The notes below the pieces were generated by a model. It was not told the origin of the DNA, did not search any database, and saw only the letters and a program-made list of their open reading frames with translations. A stretch of DNA of 64,000 nucleotides, from assembly GCA_030737835.1 (NCBI GenBank), contig CM060851.1:620001-684000 (forward strand), read 5' to 3'. Of this stretch, positions 11,701 through 23,630 are shown piece after piece; the first letter of the stretch is position 1; each line of letters begins with the position of its first letter. The DNA comes from Acorus gramineus (Eukaryota > Streptophyta > Magnoliopsida > Acorales > Acoraceae). The translations under genes were made by a program, and so were the position numbers.

Positions 11701-14097
11701 TTTTTTTTTTCTAGGTTTGCTGCATATGGTGCAACAAAGCGCAGTGTGGTGCACCTAACAAAATCCTTACAGGTTTGCTTTCCTTACTCTTTGTGCTTGT
11801 GTGGACAGATCAAACTGTTAACTTTGAGTGCTACAAATGATCCTCTTATTTTTTTTACAAAAAAAATGAGAGTATTTACCAAACATCTAAGCCAACGTGT
11901 GGTTTATTTTGGGTGTTTTTAGTTCATTTTTACATATTTCTCTATTGAGAAGGTTTTACTGCCCTATTCTCAAAGCAAAAGTTGTTTGCATGTCTGTTTA
12001 ATCACAAATATCTTTGTTGAGACAACTTGGTGAATTGTTGATAAAAGGCAACATGTTAGCTGCATTGGGGATGAACCGTGCCTGGTTTAGGAGTTATTTG
12101 CTGGCTCATATGTACACTTCCATTACTTGGCTGAGATAGAAATTCTATGTGGCTTTCTCGTAGCATACTTGGTTGAGATAGAAATTCTATGTGGCTTTCT
12201 CGTAGCATACTTGGCATTAGTTCAACCAACACCCAATTTTTTAATCACTTTTTTTCACATCCACATTATTGGGATTCTTTCTCATCCCTTTGCAAAGAAT
12301 AAATTCATGGATATTGTTATTGTCAAGGAAGGAGATCTGATTTGAACAATATAAACACTGTGTAGACACATCCCAAAATATAATTTTGGATGTAAAATGA
12401 TGTTCATCATTTTCCACATTTTTCATCTAGTATGTTAATATGTTTCTTATTTTTTCGGAGAGGGTATAATTTTGGATGTAAAATGATGTTCATCATTTTC
12501 TACATTTTTCATCTAGTATGCTAATATGTTCCTTATTTTTTCCTAGAGGGCGGTGAAGTTAAGAGCTGTTTTATACTGATATTATCCATTTACCTGCTCT
12601 GTTTTGTCAGGCTGAACTACAAATGCATGAAGTTATAAGTGTCATGGTGCACATTTTATCGGTATGTCATGGACTTAGTTTTTTCTGTGTTATGAGTCAA
12701 CTTTTCCTATTTTGTCTTGGAATTGATATGTTAGTGGTCAACTATTTCTATTATGTCTTAGAATGCTGAAGCTTATATTTTGTTCATCGCATGCCATTTT
12801 GCAATAAAATTACTCCAAATATTGTGCTACTTCATCGCCAACTTGTACCACAGTGGCTTCCATTATAATAATCTAATTTTTATTCTTCGTTGCAGCCTGG
12901 TATGGTCACGACGGATCTTCTTATGTCAGGGGCTAACACAAAACAGGTATGAAAGTGTAACTTCTCAGCATTGTTCACCATGTTCCCGTGAAGGGAATGC
13001 TGACTCACATTTTGCATACAGGCCAAGTTCTTCATCAACATTTTAGCAGAACCACCTGAGGTGGTAAGACAATTGACTGTTTCTCATTAATATAGATGCT
13101 GGCATTCTGTATACTTGTATGCATGTGTATAAAAATGTGTGTACATGCATGCGTGTCTGTAGTCTGTTTTGATAGAAAATGGCACCCATCCTAAACATGT
13201 TATTCAGAATGAAAAAAACCCTCACCACACACAGCAAATCTTGCCTAAATATTAAGCTTGCAAGAGCTCCAATTAGAGAGGGAACATTTCACAGGACATG
13301 GATGAGGTTAGTAATTAAGGATATATTTACTCACCTTGGCATGAACTCTTTGGGGAAATGAATAGATTAGTAAGATTTTATAGCCAAATCAAATTACAGG
13401 CCATGTTTATATTGCTCTTGTTATCAAGCAGGCGGACAACCTACTTAACTATATATGCTCGAATTTGCAGACGTAGTACCCTCTCTGCCATTTTCTGAAC
13501 ATTCACATGACATGTTAGCTAACATACTAAAATTACATTTTTAAGTCTTTATGCATAGTGTTAATATGTTTACCAGTGCTTATCTGCATGCATGCATGCA
13601 GAGTGCATACTCACCGTTTTTTATGTGTATTTGCAATTGCCTCCGGCATATATGTTTTGCCCCTCCCTTGCCTCTCTCCCCACCGGTTATATTATAAATG
13701 ATCTCCCTAAAGTTTATTCTGGCTCCATTCCTGCATTTACTCGTATCTGTATTCTCTAACAGTCCTTCTGCAGGTTGCAGAATACCTTGTTCCATGTATC
13801 AGATCTGTCCCTATGAATGGATCAATGAAGCCAACCTACATTCGCTTCCTCACTGGCTTGAAAGCCTACTCTCAGATATTTTCAGTTACGACTTCATCAT
13901 CAAGTGTTTCTTTTTCTCTTTTAGCTGTCAGATAATAAATCTTGTCAAACAACTTGCAGTGTATATTTTGTTTGTATAACAATTATGCTTTCCTTGTTTA
14001 TTTCCACTTGTACTTGGTCTTTATTTATGTTTCTGATGTTATCATTCAGAGATTTGCTTTTGGTGCCAGAAGAAATAGATACTTGATTGAGGATTGA
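8764..14097 (+). CDS. NOL: Chlorophyll b reductase, NOL type
   Basis: Thirteen exons: 8764-9016, 9666-9734, 10080-10141, 10258-10344, 10699-10766, 10857-10905, 11320-11405, 11715-11772, 12611-12661, 12896-12946, 13022-13063, 13774-13884, 14050-14097. They join in frame to 344 residues, near the usual NOL length. The product is a short-chain dehydrogenase/reductase that, with NYC1, reduces chlorophyll b to 7-hydroxymethyl chlorophyll a, the first step of chlorophyll b and LHCII breakdown. The nucleotide-binding motif TGSTKGIG is at residues 80-87, NNAG at 159-162, and the catalytic YGATK at 229-233. The N-terminal 60 residues are Ala/Arg/Ser-rich with few acids, fitting a chloroplast transit peptide. 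There is no obvious transmembrane segment, which favours NOL over NYC1. The start lies only 387 bp after the PCO stop, so the promoter must be compact or overlap the PCO 3' region. Confidence 0.93.
12120..12207. repeat. Tandem 42-bp duplication in NOL intron 8
   Basis: Two adjacent near-identical copies of CTTGG(C/T)TGAGATAGAAATTC..TTCTCGTAGCATA differ at about one base. The duplication is recent. It lies wholly within the intron between the exons ending 11772 and starting 12611. Confidence 0.85.
12379..12550. repeat. Tandem 86-bp duplication in NOL intron 8
   Basis: TATAATTTTGGATGTAAAAT recurs at 12379 and 12465, and the copies run on through ATGATGTTCATCATTTT and CTTATTTTTTC with a few substitutions. 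The copies contain a small palindrome (ATGATGAACATCAT-like). Confidence 0.85.
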
Positions 14098-16440
14098 GGA
14101 TTGAGGAGATTTGTGAATATTTTTTTCCTCAATTTTTAAAGGTATGAAGAGCAATCCCTTTTTCATGTTGGTTAGTTCACTTAAGCTGGGATTAATATGA
14201 CCGTAATTGATAGTCCCAGTGAAATGCATTTTCCTACACAAAACTCCAAAAATGTCACATGAACAATGTAAGGTTTGTTTACGATTTTGAGACAATCACC
14301 ATGTTTATAAAACAAGCAGCATATCTTCTTTATCTTTTGATAAGAACACACCCCACCCCCCAACCCACACACACCCACACACACAAAAAAAAAGAAGAAA
14401 AAAGGAACAGATTCATTTGGTTGCAAATGCACTGTCACAAATCAGATCATATTTGTCCTCTAAATCTAGTTTGTCTTCTCTTAAGCTGCTCATTGTTATG
14501 GAAATTGTATGCTTCTATATAAATATGTAATAGATTAGTGATAAATACAGAAAATATGATGTTGGAAACTCTGGAGCGAATGTCTCATTGATGTTTTTGT
14601 AAATCTTTAATAAGCTGTGAGACGTAACTGAAAGCCTAACCAAGCCCACCAAGGAAAAAATTATTAATATTGCCAGTGGTTTCAGATGGAGTTCTTCAGT
14701 ATAATATAACTGCGGCATCATGTGAATAAATTGTCTAGTTGTAGGTATGCAAATGATGTGAAATTCTAAAAAGTAAATAGAAAATTGTTTTTTTTTTTAT
14801 CTGAATGGTAGGCACAATAGAAAATTGCTGCATATACTTGAATGTTCATTTTCTAATGCAACACATTCTTTCTTCCTTTTCCTACAGATCTGTTCTTTTA
14901 CAGATTTGAAAAACATGTGAACTGATCTGAGGCATGGATTATATGTGGTGTGTGCAAGCTTTTATCGCAGAGAGGTCATGTACTGATCATTTCAAAATCA
15001 AAATGTATAGATTGGATATGGATGTTGCTTCCAACTGAAGTCTCCATGGAAGACCAGATCCACATCAGGTATAGGTTCCATTTCAATGACTGGAAGCATC
15101 AATTATCGACAAGGTTTATCGTATGTTACATAATAAAAGATCCTATGCATGTGATTTGAAGATCGCATTGTTACCTCCTGGACCGGATCTTTTCCTGTAA
15201 ATTTTTTCTGATAGTGGAATTCTTTGATGATGAACCTTGATTTATTATGTCTGCAAAACCAACAAGTAACATTGGCAATGAAATAATGAGTTCCCATCAT
15301 TGGGTGAATATTATCTTTTTCATTCAGGTAAATGACTCGATGCAACTTCATTTATTCAGGCTTCATGCGCAGGTGTTGTTAGTGAGTGTGTACACTTTTC
15401 AGCTTTTATTAATTTTTCAGTCTATTCTTTGAAGGATTGAATACCTTTATTGATGCACTCAATCTGGTCAGCTTTTATGAATTGATTGAAGGATGGAATA
15501 GCATCAATTCTGCACTCAACCTGGTGTTTACTGCATCCCTGCTGTTAGATGCAAAGTGCTACATCAATATATGAAATCATCTAATGCAGTATAATATTAC
15601 AAAAAGCATAAAAATGTATGTATTCAGTTCATTCAATTACATATTTCTTTTTTTTTTTTTGTAAGAGTATGTATTTTATTATATAAATATATTTTTCAAA
15701 AAAAAAAAAAATTGTGTGGTTTGTAAAAGCGACCACGGGAATACCCAAGTATAACATTTTCCTAAAAGCATTATATGCAGTCCACTGTCTATATATCTCG
15801 ATATTCATCCAGCGAAATGTATATATCATGAGAGGTGATATGAATCATTTAACCCAAATTATACTTCCAATGAGAAGAGGTATCTCATGATGCTCATATT
15901 AATAGTACCATAATCATTGAGGATTCACAACTCACTCATTAGAAAAAGAATAGCAACCAAACAGGAAATCATCTGATTCTCCTCTATTCCCGAATAAACT
16001 ATTCACAAACCAAACAGGGGATAACTCTATATAAGGCTCATCAATTCAAATGACTTCCTTTTTATTTGCCTGTTTTTGAAAAATGTCAATCATATTGGTA
16101 ATCAAAACTCAAACCACACGTGAATTCATTTTTTTTTTAAATATTAAACATCATGTAATGAGATATATACTTTAATAAAAAGTATACATTGTTCAATTTC
16201 AAGATAAATGAGTATATTTTGAGTATGTGTAATACATTGTCTAACAAAGTATATGCTCAACTGAATTTCTAACGAGATATATATATATATATGACTGTAT
16301 TTTGAACCGTAAAAAAAACATAAGTGCAACATCACCCCCATTTTTAATAGGAAGAGATCACCTTCACTCAAATCTCACGCGCTCATGGTGTGAGCGCAAC
16401 CACCCCCCACATGCGCCGTTCACAACACAAATAATGTGCA
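14098..16440. other. Intergenic region between NOL and LBD genes
   Basis: The first few hundred bases should be NOL 3' UTR. A C/A-rich simple repeat (CACACACCCACACAC) sits at about 14345-14390. Imperfect duplications around TTGAAGGATTGAAT occur at 15430-15530. An AT-rich dispersed repeat fragment lies at about 15640-15835, with a relative at 53400-53520. A member of the TTACACTCAGTTTTTT family lies at about 16085-16335. I see no gene. Confidence 0.5.
16085..16335. repeat. Member of dispersed AT-rich TTACACT family
   Basis: In reverse orientation it shows the same order of landmarks as the other copies: CATC.AATGAGATATATACTTT, a TTTCTAACGAGATATATA block, GACTGTATTTTGAACC, then a run of A and AGTGCAACA. 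See the copies at 23090-23345, 44515-44770 and 63140-63690. Confidence 0.65.
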
Positions 16441-16512
16441 CGTCCCTCATTGTATCAAATCCAAACCATGCATCAACACATAAATCATGTCCCTCTCTAT
16501 TCACTCTTACTT

Positions 16513-16519
16513 TATAAAA
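16513..16519 (+). promoter_or_regulatory. TATA box of the LBD gene
   Basis: TATAAAA lies 45 bp before the ATG at 16558. A start about 30 bp downstream would give a very short leader. It lies inside the reading frame that extends to an upstream ATG at 16450, which argues that translation starts at 16558. Confidence 0.55.
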
Positions 16520-16557
16520 AATACCACCACCACCACTACCAACCACCACATTCATTC

Positions 16558-19500
16558 ATGGACATCCCCCACAAAAAGGCGGCGGGTGGCGCGCGCCGCC
16601 GCCCCCCAGCCCCCGACGAGCCCCCGACCTCTGGCGGGCCGTGCGGGGCGTGCAAGTTCCTAAGGAGGAAGTGCGTCGGGGGGTGCGTGTTCGCGCCATA
16701 CTTCGCCACGGACCAGGGCGCGGCGAGGTTCGCGGCGGTGCACAAGGTCTTCGGCGCGAGCAACGTATCGAAACTGCTCGCGCGCGTGCCCGCGGCGAGA
16801 CGGCACGACGCGGTCGCGACGGTATCGTACGAGGCGCAGGCCCGGCTCGCCGACCCCGTCTATGGATGCGTGTCTACCGTGCTCGCGCTGCAACAACAGG
16901 TCCCTTCGCCCCCCCCCCCCCCCCCCCCCTCACGCACGCATGCGCGCACGCGCGCTGTGTGAAACAACATTCTACGCACGCGGAATTGGAGATTTTTATT
17001 TTTAAGTCCTTGTATGTGTTTGTGTATAAACTTAAAGAGAAATAAAAGAAAGTGAGAAAATTTAAGTAAAAGGAAAGTAAAAGAACATAAAATATTTTTT
17101 TTATTTGACCGACTTTCATTATGTTCGTGGGACCGAAGCAAAATAGACGGAGGTAGCCTTCTTAGCTTGATCGTAAGGTCAATTACCAGAGGTCTCTCTG
17201 ATATCCAAAAAAAAAAAAAAACTTTTATTGTGTTTGCGCATGTGATAGAAAGATTTTACATCATTTTCTCTCAAATTCTTACTTTCGAAAAAAGAAAACA
17301 ATTTTTTTAATAAAATAAAACATGAGAGGGAAAGTAATGAATATATATATTTTTTTTTACTCTCTCACTTTTCTTTTGATAGAAACACCTATTTCGTTTA
17401 AATTCTTCAACTTTAAATGCTTATTTTGTTATTAGTCCCTCCGCCAAATTTTTGTTTGAAATTTTGAAGAATATTTCGCATGCCGTTAGTTAGTGAAATA
17501 AGATTTTTATTTTTTATTTATAAATTATGTTATTAAGTGATCAAGCCCTCCATTCTTCATATTTCATTTTAAGTCTCAAATTTCAAACTTCTTTTTTGTA
17601 TTAGTTCATAGATAAAATGTCTTTATGATTTTGTGAGTATTTTGATATTTGAACTTGTATACAAAATGTTTATTAAAATATCTGAAATAAAACTACATTT
17701 GCATTGTTAAGTGCTCAGTGATAATTTCAATGTTTTTCAAGAAGTGTTTTTCAACACTGCATATGTCTACTAATTCCGAGATTATATTCTTTTATAGCTT
17801 TAGCTGTCTAATCATGATTGATTACATAAACAGAAGACAAATGATCACATAAGCAAATTTTAGGATTTTTTCATTTAGATGTCATTAAAAAAATTGTATG
17901 GAGTTAATGAAAATTTTATTTTGCATGGTTCTACACTTTTATTTATTTATATATTTAGTGATTTTATGGAATCTAACATATTTATATAATTTCATTGGGG
18001 GTATATTTCATTTAGTGGATGAATGGTTTAGGAATATTTATTAATTAGCCCTAAATAGACAGACATTTTGCACAAGGACTAATTATAAAAAATCGTTTGA
18101 AATTGATGACTTAAAATGCATAATAAAGAAGCGAGGAATCAATTATTAAATAACATAGTTGACAGAAACTTAAAAATAAAAAATTCAAATGGTAATTTTG
18201 GAATTTCAACTATAACCGACAAATAGACTGACGTTTGACGGAGAGACTAATAACAAAATAAATGTTTAAAGCTAGGGATCGATCATTAAATAGACATGCG
18301 GATCTTCCATTAGTTAGATGACTCTTCTAACTGTGAGCTGGGGGTCTCAGGAGACCTCATTTCATTTTGTTTGTTTTTATTTTTCATTCTTCATTTTGGA
18401 CCTATGTCTTTTGAAATGTTTAATTCGAATTCAGCGATCAAATCGAGTAACAAACATCTATTCTTATTTAAATAAAAATAAAAATAAAAAGCACATTTAA
18501 GTCACGAGACAGTGAAATTGTACATTAAAGTGAAGATGAATGACATACATCATCAGGCACACCATATATCATGCGATATTTGTTTTGTCGGATACGAGGG
18601 AGACAGAGGGAACATCTTGTGTCACACGAAGTTGATGAATAGAAAGATCCAGTGACCATGAGCATTGCCAAAATTTTATGACATCTGACATGCATATCAC
18701 ATTTCAGTTGTTGAAGAATCTAATAACTGATGTAATCACTAATAAATCAAATAATCAAAGTTCATACAGGTATATATATGCCCCATAGGTGGGAAGGTGC
18801 AAACAAACATTATTAAGTAAGAACGGTTTTATGAAGAGATACAAGGGGGGTATAACATTAAAATAGTGATTTATCAAAAATATAAATGTCAATGTCCCTT
18901 TAATTTAATTTTATCCTAAAATTTGCCAATTTTCTCTCTCTTCATCAACATTCCCCTCATTTCTATTTTACATATGTTCTGTCAGTTGGTAGACCATTGG
19001 GAAATTCATGTTGTTTAGAAATATCATTGTAAAAACAAACTCTCAAACAAAGTCCCACACAAATCAAAACCAAATTTGACCCAATCATAATCAAATTCTA
19101 CAGATTGAGTTTGAGCTGACCTCAGGGTTTGAGGGTGGATTGAAATTTGTTTGAATTAACTTCTATCATGTAAGGATTAAATTCAGGTAGAACTCCAACA
19201 CAACTCAATCCAATCCGTCTAAGTTACAGAACTACTTACAACTTCCTTTTACAGCTTCAATAACATATATGTATAACACAATAAGGTCCTCATTGGTTTG
19301 TTAATTCTGACTACTTTCAAAAGGTGGCCTCCCTCCAAGCAGAGCTCTCAATGGTGCAGACACAGCTCATAAACAGCAGGCTAGCAGCCGCAGCAGCAGC
19401 TGCGACCACCCTACAGCGCCGCCACGCCATGGCCCTCATACAGCCAGAATACTCCAACACCTCCTCGGCGTCCAACAACCTCGCGAGCCTCGGTGAATTC

Positions 19501-19668
19501 CCGTCGAGCTTCGATTTGGTTGATGTCGGTCCCCCCACGCTCGTCTTTGAGCCGCTCCAGCTCTCTCAGCCTTCTCAGGACAATGAGGAGGATGAGGAAG
19601 ACGAGGATGAGTGCCAGGATCCCATCAGTTTCTCTGACGGGATGTGTCATCGCAACAAAGAGCACTGA
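16558..19668 (+). CDS. Class I LOB-domain (LBD/ASL) transcription factor
   Basis: Two exons, 16558-16899 and 19324-19668, encode 228 residues. LBD proteins are plant-specific nuclear DNA-binding factors that act at organ boundaries, in lateral root formation and in vascular differentiation. The zinc-finger-like CX2CX6CX3C motif is complete: Cys29, Cys32, Cys39, Cys43 ([15 protein letters not shown]). It is followed by the GAS block ([13 protein letters not shown], residues 62-74) and the Leu-rich coiled coil around [14 protein letters not shown], which spans the exon junction. The single intron at this coiled coil is the family's usual position. Sequence is closest by eye to the LBD18/19/20/30 group; the exact orthologue is unclear. 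The C-terminus has an alanine run and an acidic stretch ([11 protein letters not shown]), which may be an activation region. Exon 1 is very GC-rich compared with its surroundings. Confidence 0.93.
16909..16929. repeat. 21-base poly(C) run at start of LBD intron
   Basis: Twenty-one consecutive C bases begin 10 bp downstream of the exon 1 donor and are followed by a CACGCACGCATGCGCGCACGCG alternating purine-pyrimidine stretch. It may affect splicing or sequencing accuracy near the donor. Confidence 0.9.
17395..18290. mobile_element. Long-inverted-repeat element in LBD intron
   Basis: CTTTAAATGCTTATTTTGTT followed by ATTAGTCCCTCCG at 17410-17445 is matched in inverse by the sequence at about 18225-18275. 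The similarity continues inward for about 240 bp on each side (for example CATTTTAAGTCTCAAATTTC near 17560 against the inverse near 18110). Long terminal inverted repeats without coding capacity suggest a Mutator-like or foldback non-autonomous element. Exact ends and target duplication are not resolved. Confidence 0.65.
18300..19323. other. Remainder of LBD intron
   Basis: AT-rich intron sequence. I see no further motif beyond a short (AAAAT)n run at about 18470-18490 and the 3' acceptor at 19322-19323. Confidence 0.6.
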
Positions 19669-20526
19669 TTTTCTTTTCCAAGGTTGAAACATGGCTGAGA
19701 ATAAGGTGCTGTTAGTACCATGCATTGCCTGCTGATAGAATAGTAGAATACTCAATACTGGTCTACTCATTGATAACATTGGTTCCCTTTGGCAGTGGTA
19801 TATTGACTGATATGATACATGGGATAGAGCTGAAATGGTTTTCTAATACCAGTGACATTAAATTTGTCGGGAATCTCTTTGTTATAAGAATACTATTCTT
19901 GATCATCAAATAATGGTTTAACTAGTTCACCATTGTACATCAGACCTGTACCAATCCATTTTCTTAAATCGATTGGTGGCGCGTGTCTACCTTTATTCAC
20001 ACACAATAAAAAAAAACCAGTTCACCTCAGAGAAGGATTAGGATATATACCATTTGTTTCACGCATTGGTATAGATAAAATAAATAACTTTTATATAAAG
20101 TATTAATAATAAGAAATAGGTGCATCAGTCACCCCTCACCTCTCTTCTATATTACCCCCCACACACAGTGGTAACTTGGTATTTAAAAAAGATATAAACA
20201 TATCATACCAAAAAGGTCAAATAGTTTATATAACAAGACTTTTGTTAAGTTCCCAAAGATAGAAGTGGGTTCAGTTCATGGGTATTACAATATTGTATAT
20301 TGTGGTATTTTTAGCCAAAAAAAATGAACCCACAGCCAAAGAGGGTACTTCACTTAAACTGCTCTGATAGAAATGACCAAGAAATAAAAGATTAGTTTAA
20401 GATATCCAATCTGTTGTATGCATGTCTGAGATTACCCATTCTGCATGTAGACTTCTATTCAATATGCAAGGATCAAAATTTAAAAAGAACCACCACTGTA
20501 AATGAAGAAGGGAAGGCATACCTTCT
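19669..20526. other. Convergent intergenic region, LBD and SUVR3 3' ends
   Basis: The LBD gene reads rightward and the SUVR3 gene leftward into this region, so it should hold both 3' UTRs. It is AT-rich with no further coding evidence. Confidence 0.6.
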
Positions 20527-22505
20527 TCAAGTTTGTTCAGAAGGCAAAACTCCGAAACAACCAGTGCTTCCACAATAACACGGAGGGCCATCCGGTCTGA
20601 GCCGGACATCTCCATAGCTGAAAGTGAGCTCCTCGCCTTCCTTTATATCCCGTGAAGCAAAGAAGCAGAGGCGGGGGATCAATGACCCGGTGTTCCTCAC
20701 AAGGATCAGTGTTAAGTTGCCACCATCGCATGAATGGTTGATGAAGCGGGCGACATTCCCAATCCTTGTCGCGTCAATGTTGACCCTCAAACAGGCTCTA
20801 CGAGACGGGAGGTGCTCCCTGACGACCAGGAGGGCGTGGGAGAATCGGCCTCCGGACATGAGCTCATCGTACTCCGTTAGACGCCTCTTGGCTTCTTCGT
20901 TCGTCACGTATTCACCTGTTCAATTTAGAATTAATGTGTGAAATGATAACTACTAAAAACTAAGAATGTTTCTAGTGAAGTGGCACAGGTTCTAGTGTGA
21001 AGTTTTGAAGCAATTACACATGTAAAAATTCCAATTCATGGCCAAAGATTATAGTTGAACCAAGCACAACTAGCACACATGAACATCTAAAGAGAGAGAT
21101 CCATTAAATTTCTTTGGGTCAAGCGACATGGGCATTTAGAAGAAGCATCATAGGGTGTTAACTCCATGAAACTGAAAGAAAACTTTTCAAAATTACAGTA
21201 TCATCAACTAAAAAGTGTGAAACCAATACGTGACAACAGACAGAAAAATCTCCACTCCGCATGGTTTTATTAGAAATGGAAATGAAGCTCAAAAGCTAGG
21301 AAAAATCAATATTTCCTTCAATCTAGCCTTTAAAAGGCACTTCTTTTCAAAAATCTCTATTTAACATCTTTTTTTTATAGAAAAATTTGGTCTTTTAGAA
21401 TCCTACTAATTTTTTTTTATGATTCTGTTATTAAATCCACTTTTGGGTAGATTCAGCATTGGAAAATCTGGAAAATCTAAATACGGATCAAAACGGTTCT
21501 CAAATCCCCATCCACACATTTCCTGTGCATTTTTCCCCGCGTTTGAAAATCCACCGAAACAATTCTTTCAAAAAGCCTAGTTACTTTGGCAAGATTTTCA
21601 AATCTCAACATTTGGATCTTGTATCCAAAAGCTACCTAAGACTCCGTCTTTACTATTCGTGGCCTATAAAAGAACTATAAACCTTTTGAATCAATAAAAT
21701 TTTTTTTTTTTTTTTCTTCCTTGTTTAGATTCAAAGTATTCTCCAAAAACATCATGATCTTCTTCTCTTGTGCTACTGCTACACCAACTACAAACCCCAA
21801 TCAATGGCACAAACACATGGCATAGAAATTCTTGAACAAAACATAAGAACAACAAATACTACTTTGACATTCTATCGAACAAGTTACGATCAATAACAAA
21901 AAAAACACAAACTTTGTTCAAAAAAGAAAATCTTTTGAATCACAATCACCTGAGTATTCGCAGACGAACCTTCCCTCCCTCACGAACTCCGCCACGTGAA
22001 GCCCCCAACCCTTCCTCGGATCCCTCACCACCCTCAACCGCGCTCCAACCCCTCCCTGCGTCTCCCTGTTCCCGCACCCCGACCCGCACCGGCACCCCCT
22101 CCCGCACTCCCTCCTCAGCCCGAACCCCACCCCCTCCGCGCACGCGCACCCCTCGCACGCGCCACCCTCGCATCGGCACCCGACGTCGAACCCTAGATCG
22201 AAGGCGGCGTCGGCGGAGGAGGAGTAGGTGAAGTGGGCGTAAGGGACGCGATCGACGGCGTTGATGAAGGGGATGGGGTGGGACTCGGAGCCTCCCGAGG
22301 CGTCGGAGGCTCTCGCGGCGGTGATGAATTTGGCGGAGTCGTTGAGGGATCTGCAGGTCGAGGCGGCGGAGGCGAGGTCGGGCGGGGAGAGGCGTGGGAG
22401 GATGAGATGCCATGAGAGCTTCCAAGGAAGCTCTTCTTCCTTCGGTTGTTTGTTTGGATGCATGGATAGTGCTATGCCTTCTGGAGAAAGCTCTTTGGCT
22501 ACCAT
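20527..22505 (-). CDS. SUVR3: SET-domain histone-lysine methyltransferase, SUVR3 type
   Basis: Two exons on the minus strand, 22505-21950 and 20915-20527, encode 314 residues. The N-terminus (about residues 25-70, WKLSWHLILPRLSPPDLASA) resembles an F-box-like segment known in SUVR3. A cysteine-rich pre-SET region follows (CRCEGGACEGCACAEG, then CGRGCRCGSGCGNR). The SET domain includes KGWGLHVAE, ARFINHSC (NHSC at 245-248) and ELTFSYGD. The post-SET zinc motif CYCGSTGC (298-305) closes the protein, with cysteines at the expected spacing. All key zinc and S-adenosylmethionine contact motifs are present, so it is probably catalytically competent on histone H3 lysine 9 or a related site; the substrate is inferred from family. 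The intron splits the SET domain just after the CEYS motif. Exon 1 is strongly GC-rich. Confidence 0.92.
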
Positions 22506-23630
22506 TACAAGGCCAAGCTTAAAATAAAAAATTTAATTTAATTTAGTTTAATTATATATAAAAAAAAAGCTCAATTAGGTCCCATGGAACTTATTTGAAA
22601 AATGTTAAGACTTTTTTGTTTTATAAATCAAAATTCAGGCTAAACATGTTTTTATTTATTTTTTAAATAGTAAAATCATCTAATAAAATATATGTTTTGA
22701 TGTATATATATCTAAATAGATTATGAAATGCTAACATCGTATTTTGATGTGTTATAAATGCAGCAATGACTGTCTATTCTATGTGTTTAAATGTGAAATT
22801 TGTCTTGTTTGGTCTGAAATTTATAACAACGTGAATTTATTCTCTCTGACTTTAACTCGTAGGTCTTCGGGTGACCATACTTCAACACCGGTCGCCTGAG
22901 TGGTTGCCGACCTGGGTTGGTATACACGCTAAACTCTCAGTCGACCATAATTCACCACCATCGCCAGAGGGAATACCGACCTCGGGGTGGGTTTCATCTT
23001 ATTGCAACAGTGCATGAAAACTGTTTTTAATTTTTTTAACAGGGTGGGTTTCTTGTAAAGTGGGGTGCATATATCAGCCCCCAAATATTAGAGTCGGTTT
23101 GTTTTAACAACTAAAACTCAAATCAAACATGCTTTTATTTTTTAAAAAAGAGTAAATATCATCTATGAAGTATATGTTATGATAAAAAATATATATATCT
23201 CTATTTCGATTGAATAAACTTATTTTTATTAATTGTAAAAAAATATTTAATAAGATATATACAATATCTAATGAGATATATAGCTTACTGGATTTCTAAC
23301 TAACTTTATTTTGAAATGAAAAAAAAAAATTAAGTGTGACAACACTCAACTCTTAAATGCGGATCCAAATGGGCCTGAAACTAGAAAGGGCCACTACTCC
23401 GAAATCGGCATAATTACTTACCCGAATCCGATTAAGATGAAACAGCGGATGAACGGTCAGGATGACATCTTCACTTACGATATCACACAGCCCTCCTTAT
23501 CTTCTCTATTTTGTTCTTATTTTTTAACATTTGAAGCTCTTCAAAAATGGCGACAAAAAAACCTCCATTTTGAATCCGCTTGTGATCCCAAATTTCGTTT
23601 AAAACCCTCTTCAAGTGGTTCTTTCGATCG
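22506..23630. other. Divergent promoter region, SUVR3 and EGY2
   Basis: The two genes start back to back 1.1 kb apart. The interval holds a partial member of the AT-rich dispersed family (22620-22740) and a GC-richer stretch at 22850-23010. The latter repeats GACCATA.TTCA.CACC..CGCC with GCCGACCT, i.e. two imperfect copies of about 90 bp. A fuller family member follows at 23090-23345. The probable EGY2 promoter is confined to about 23350-23630. Confidence 0.5.
23090..23345. repeat. Member of dispersed AT-rich TTACACT family
   Basis: Landmarks in order: AAATATCATCTATGAAGTATA, CTATTTCGATTGAATAAACTTATTTTTA, ATTTAATAAGATATATAC, TTTCTAACTAAC, a run of A, AAGTGTGACAACA. Same layout as the copies at 16085, 44515 and 63425. 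Confidence 0.65.

Noticed and set aside
16450..16557. Upstream in-frame ATG extending the LBD protein by 36 residues
   Set aside because: The extension includes the TATAAAA box and a His/Tyr/Ser low-complexity run not typical of the family. The start at 16558 gives the normal short N-terminus.
21918..22527. Long Arg/Pro-rich or Gly-rich frames overlapping SUVR3 exon 1
   Set aside because: They are shadow frames of the GC-rich exon. Only the minus-strand frame carries the pre-SET cysteine spacing and SET motifs.
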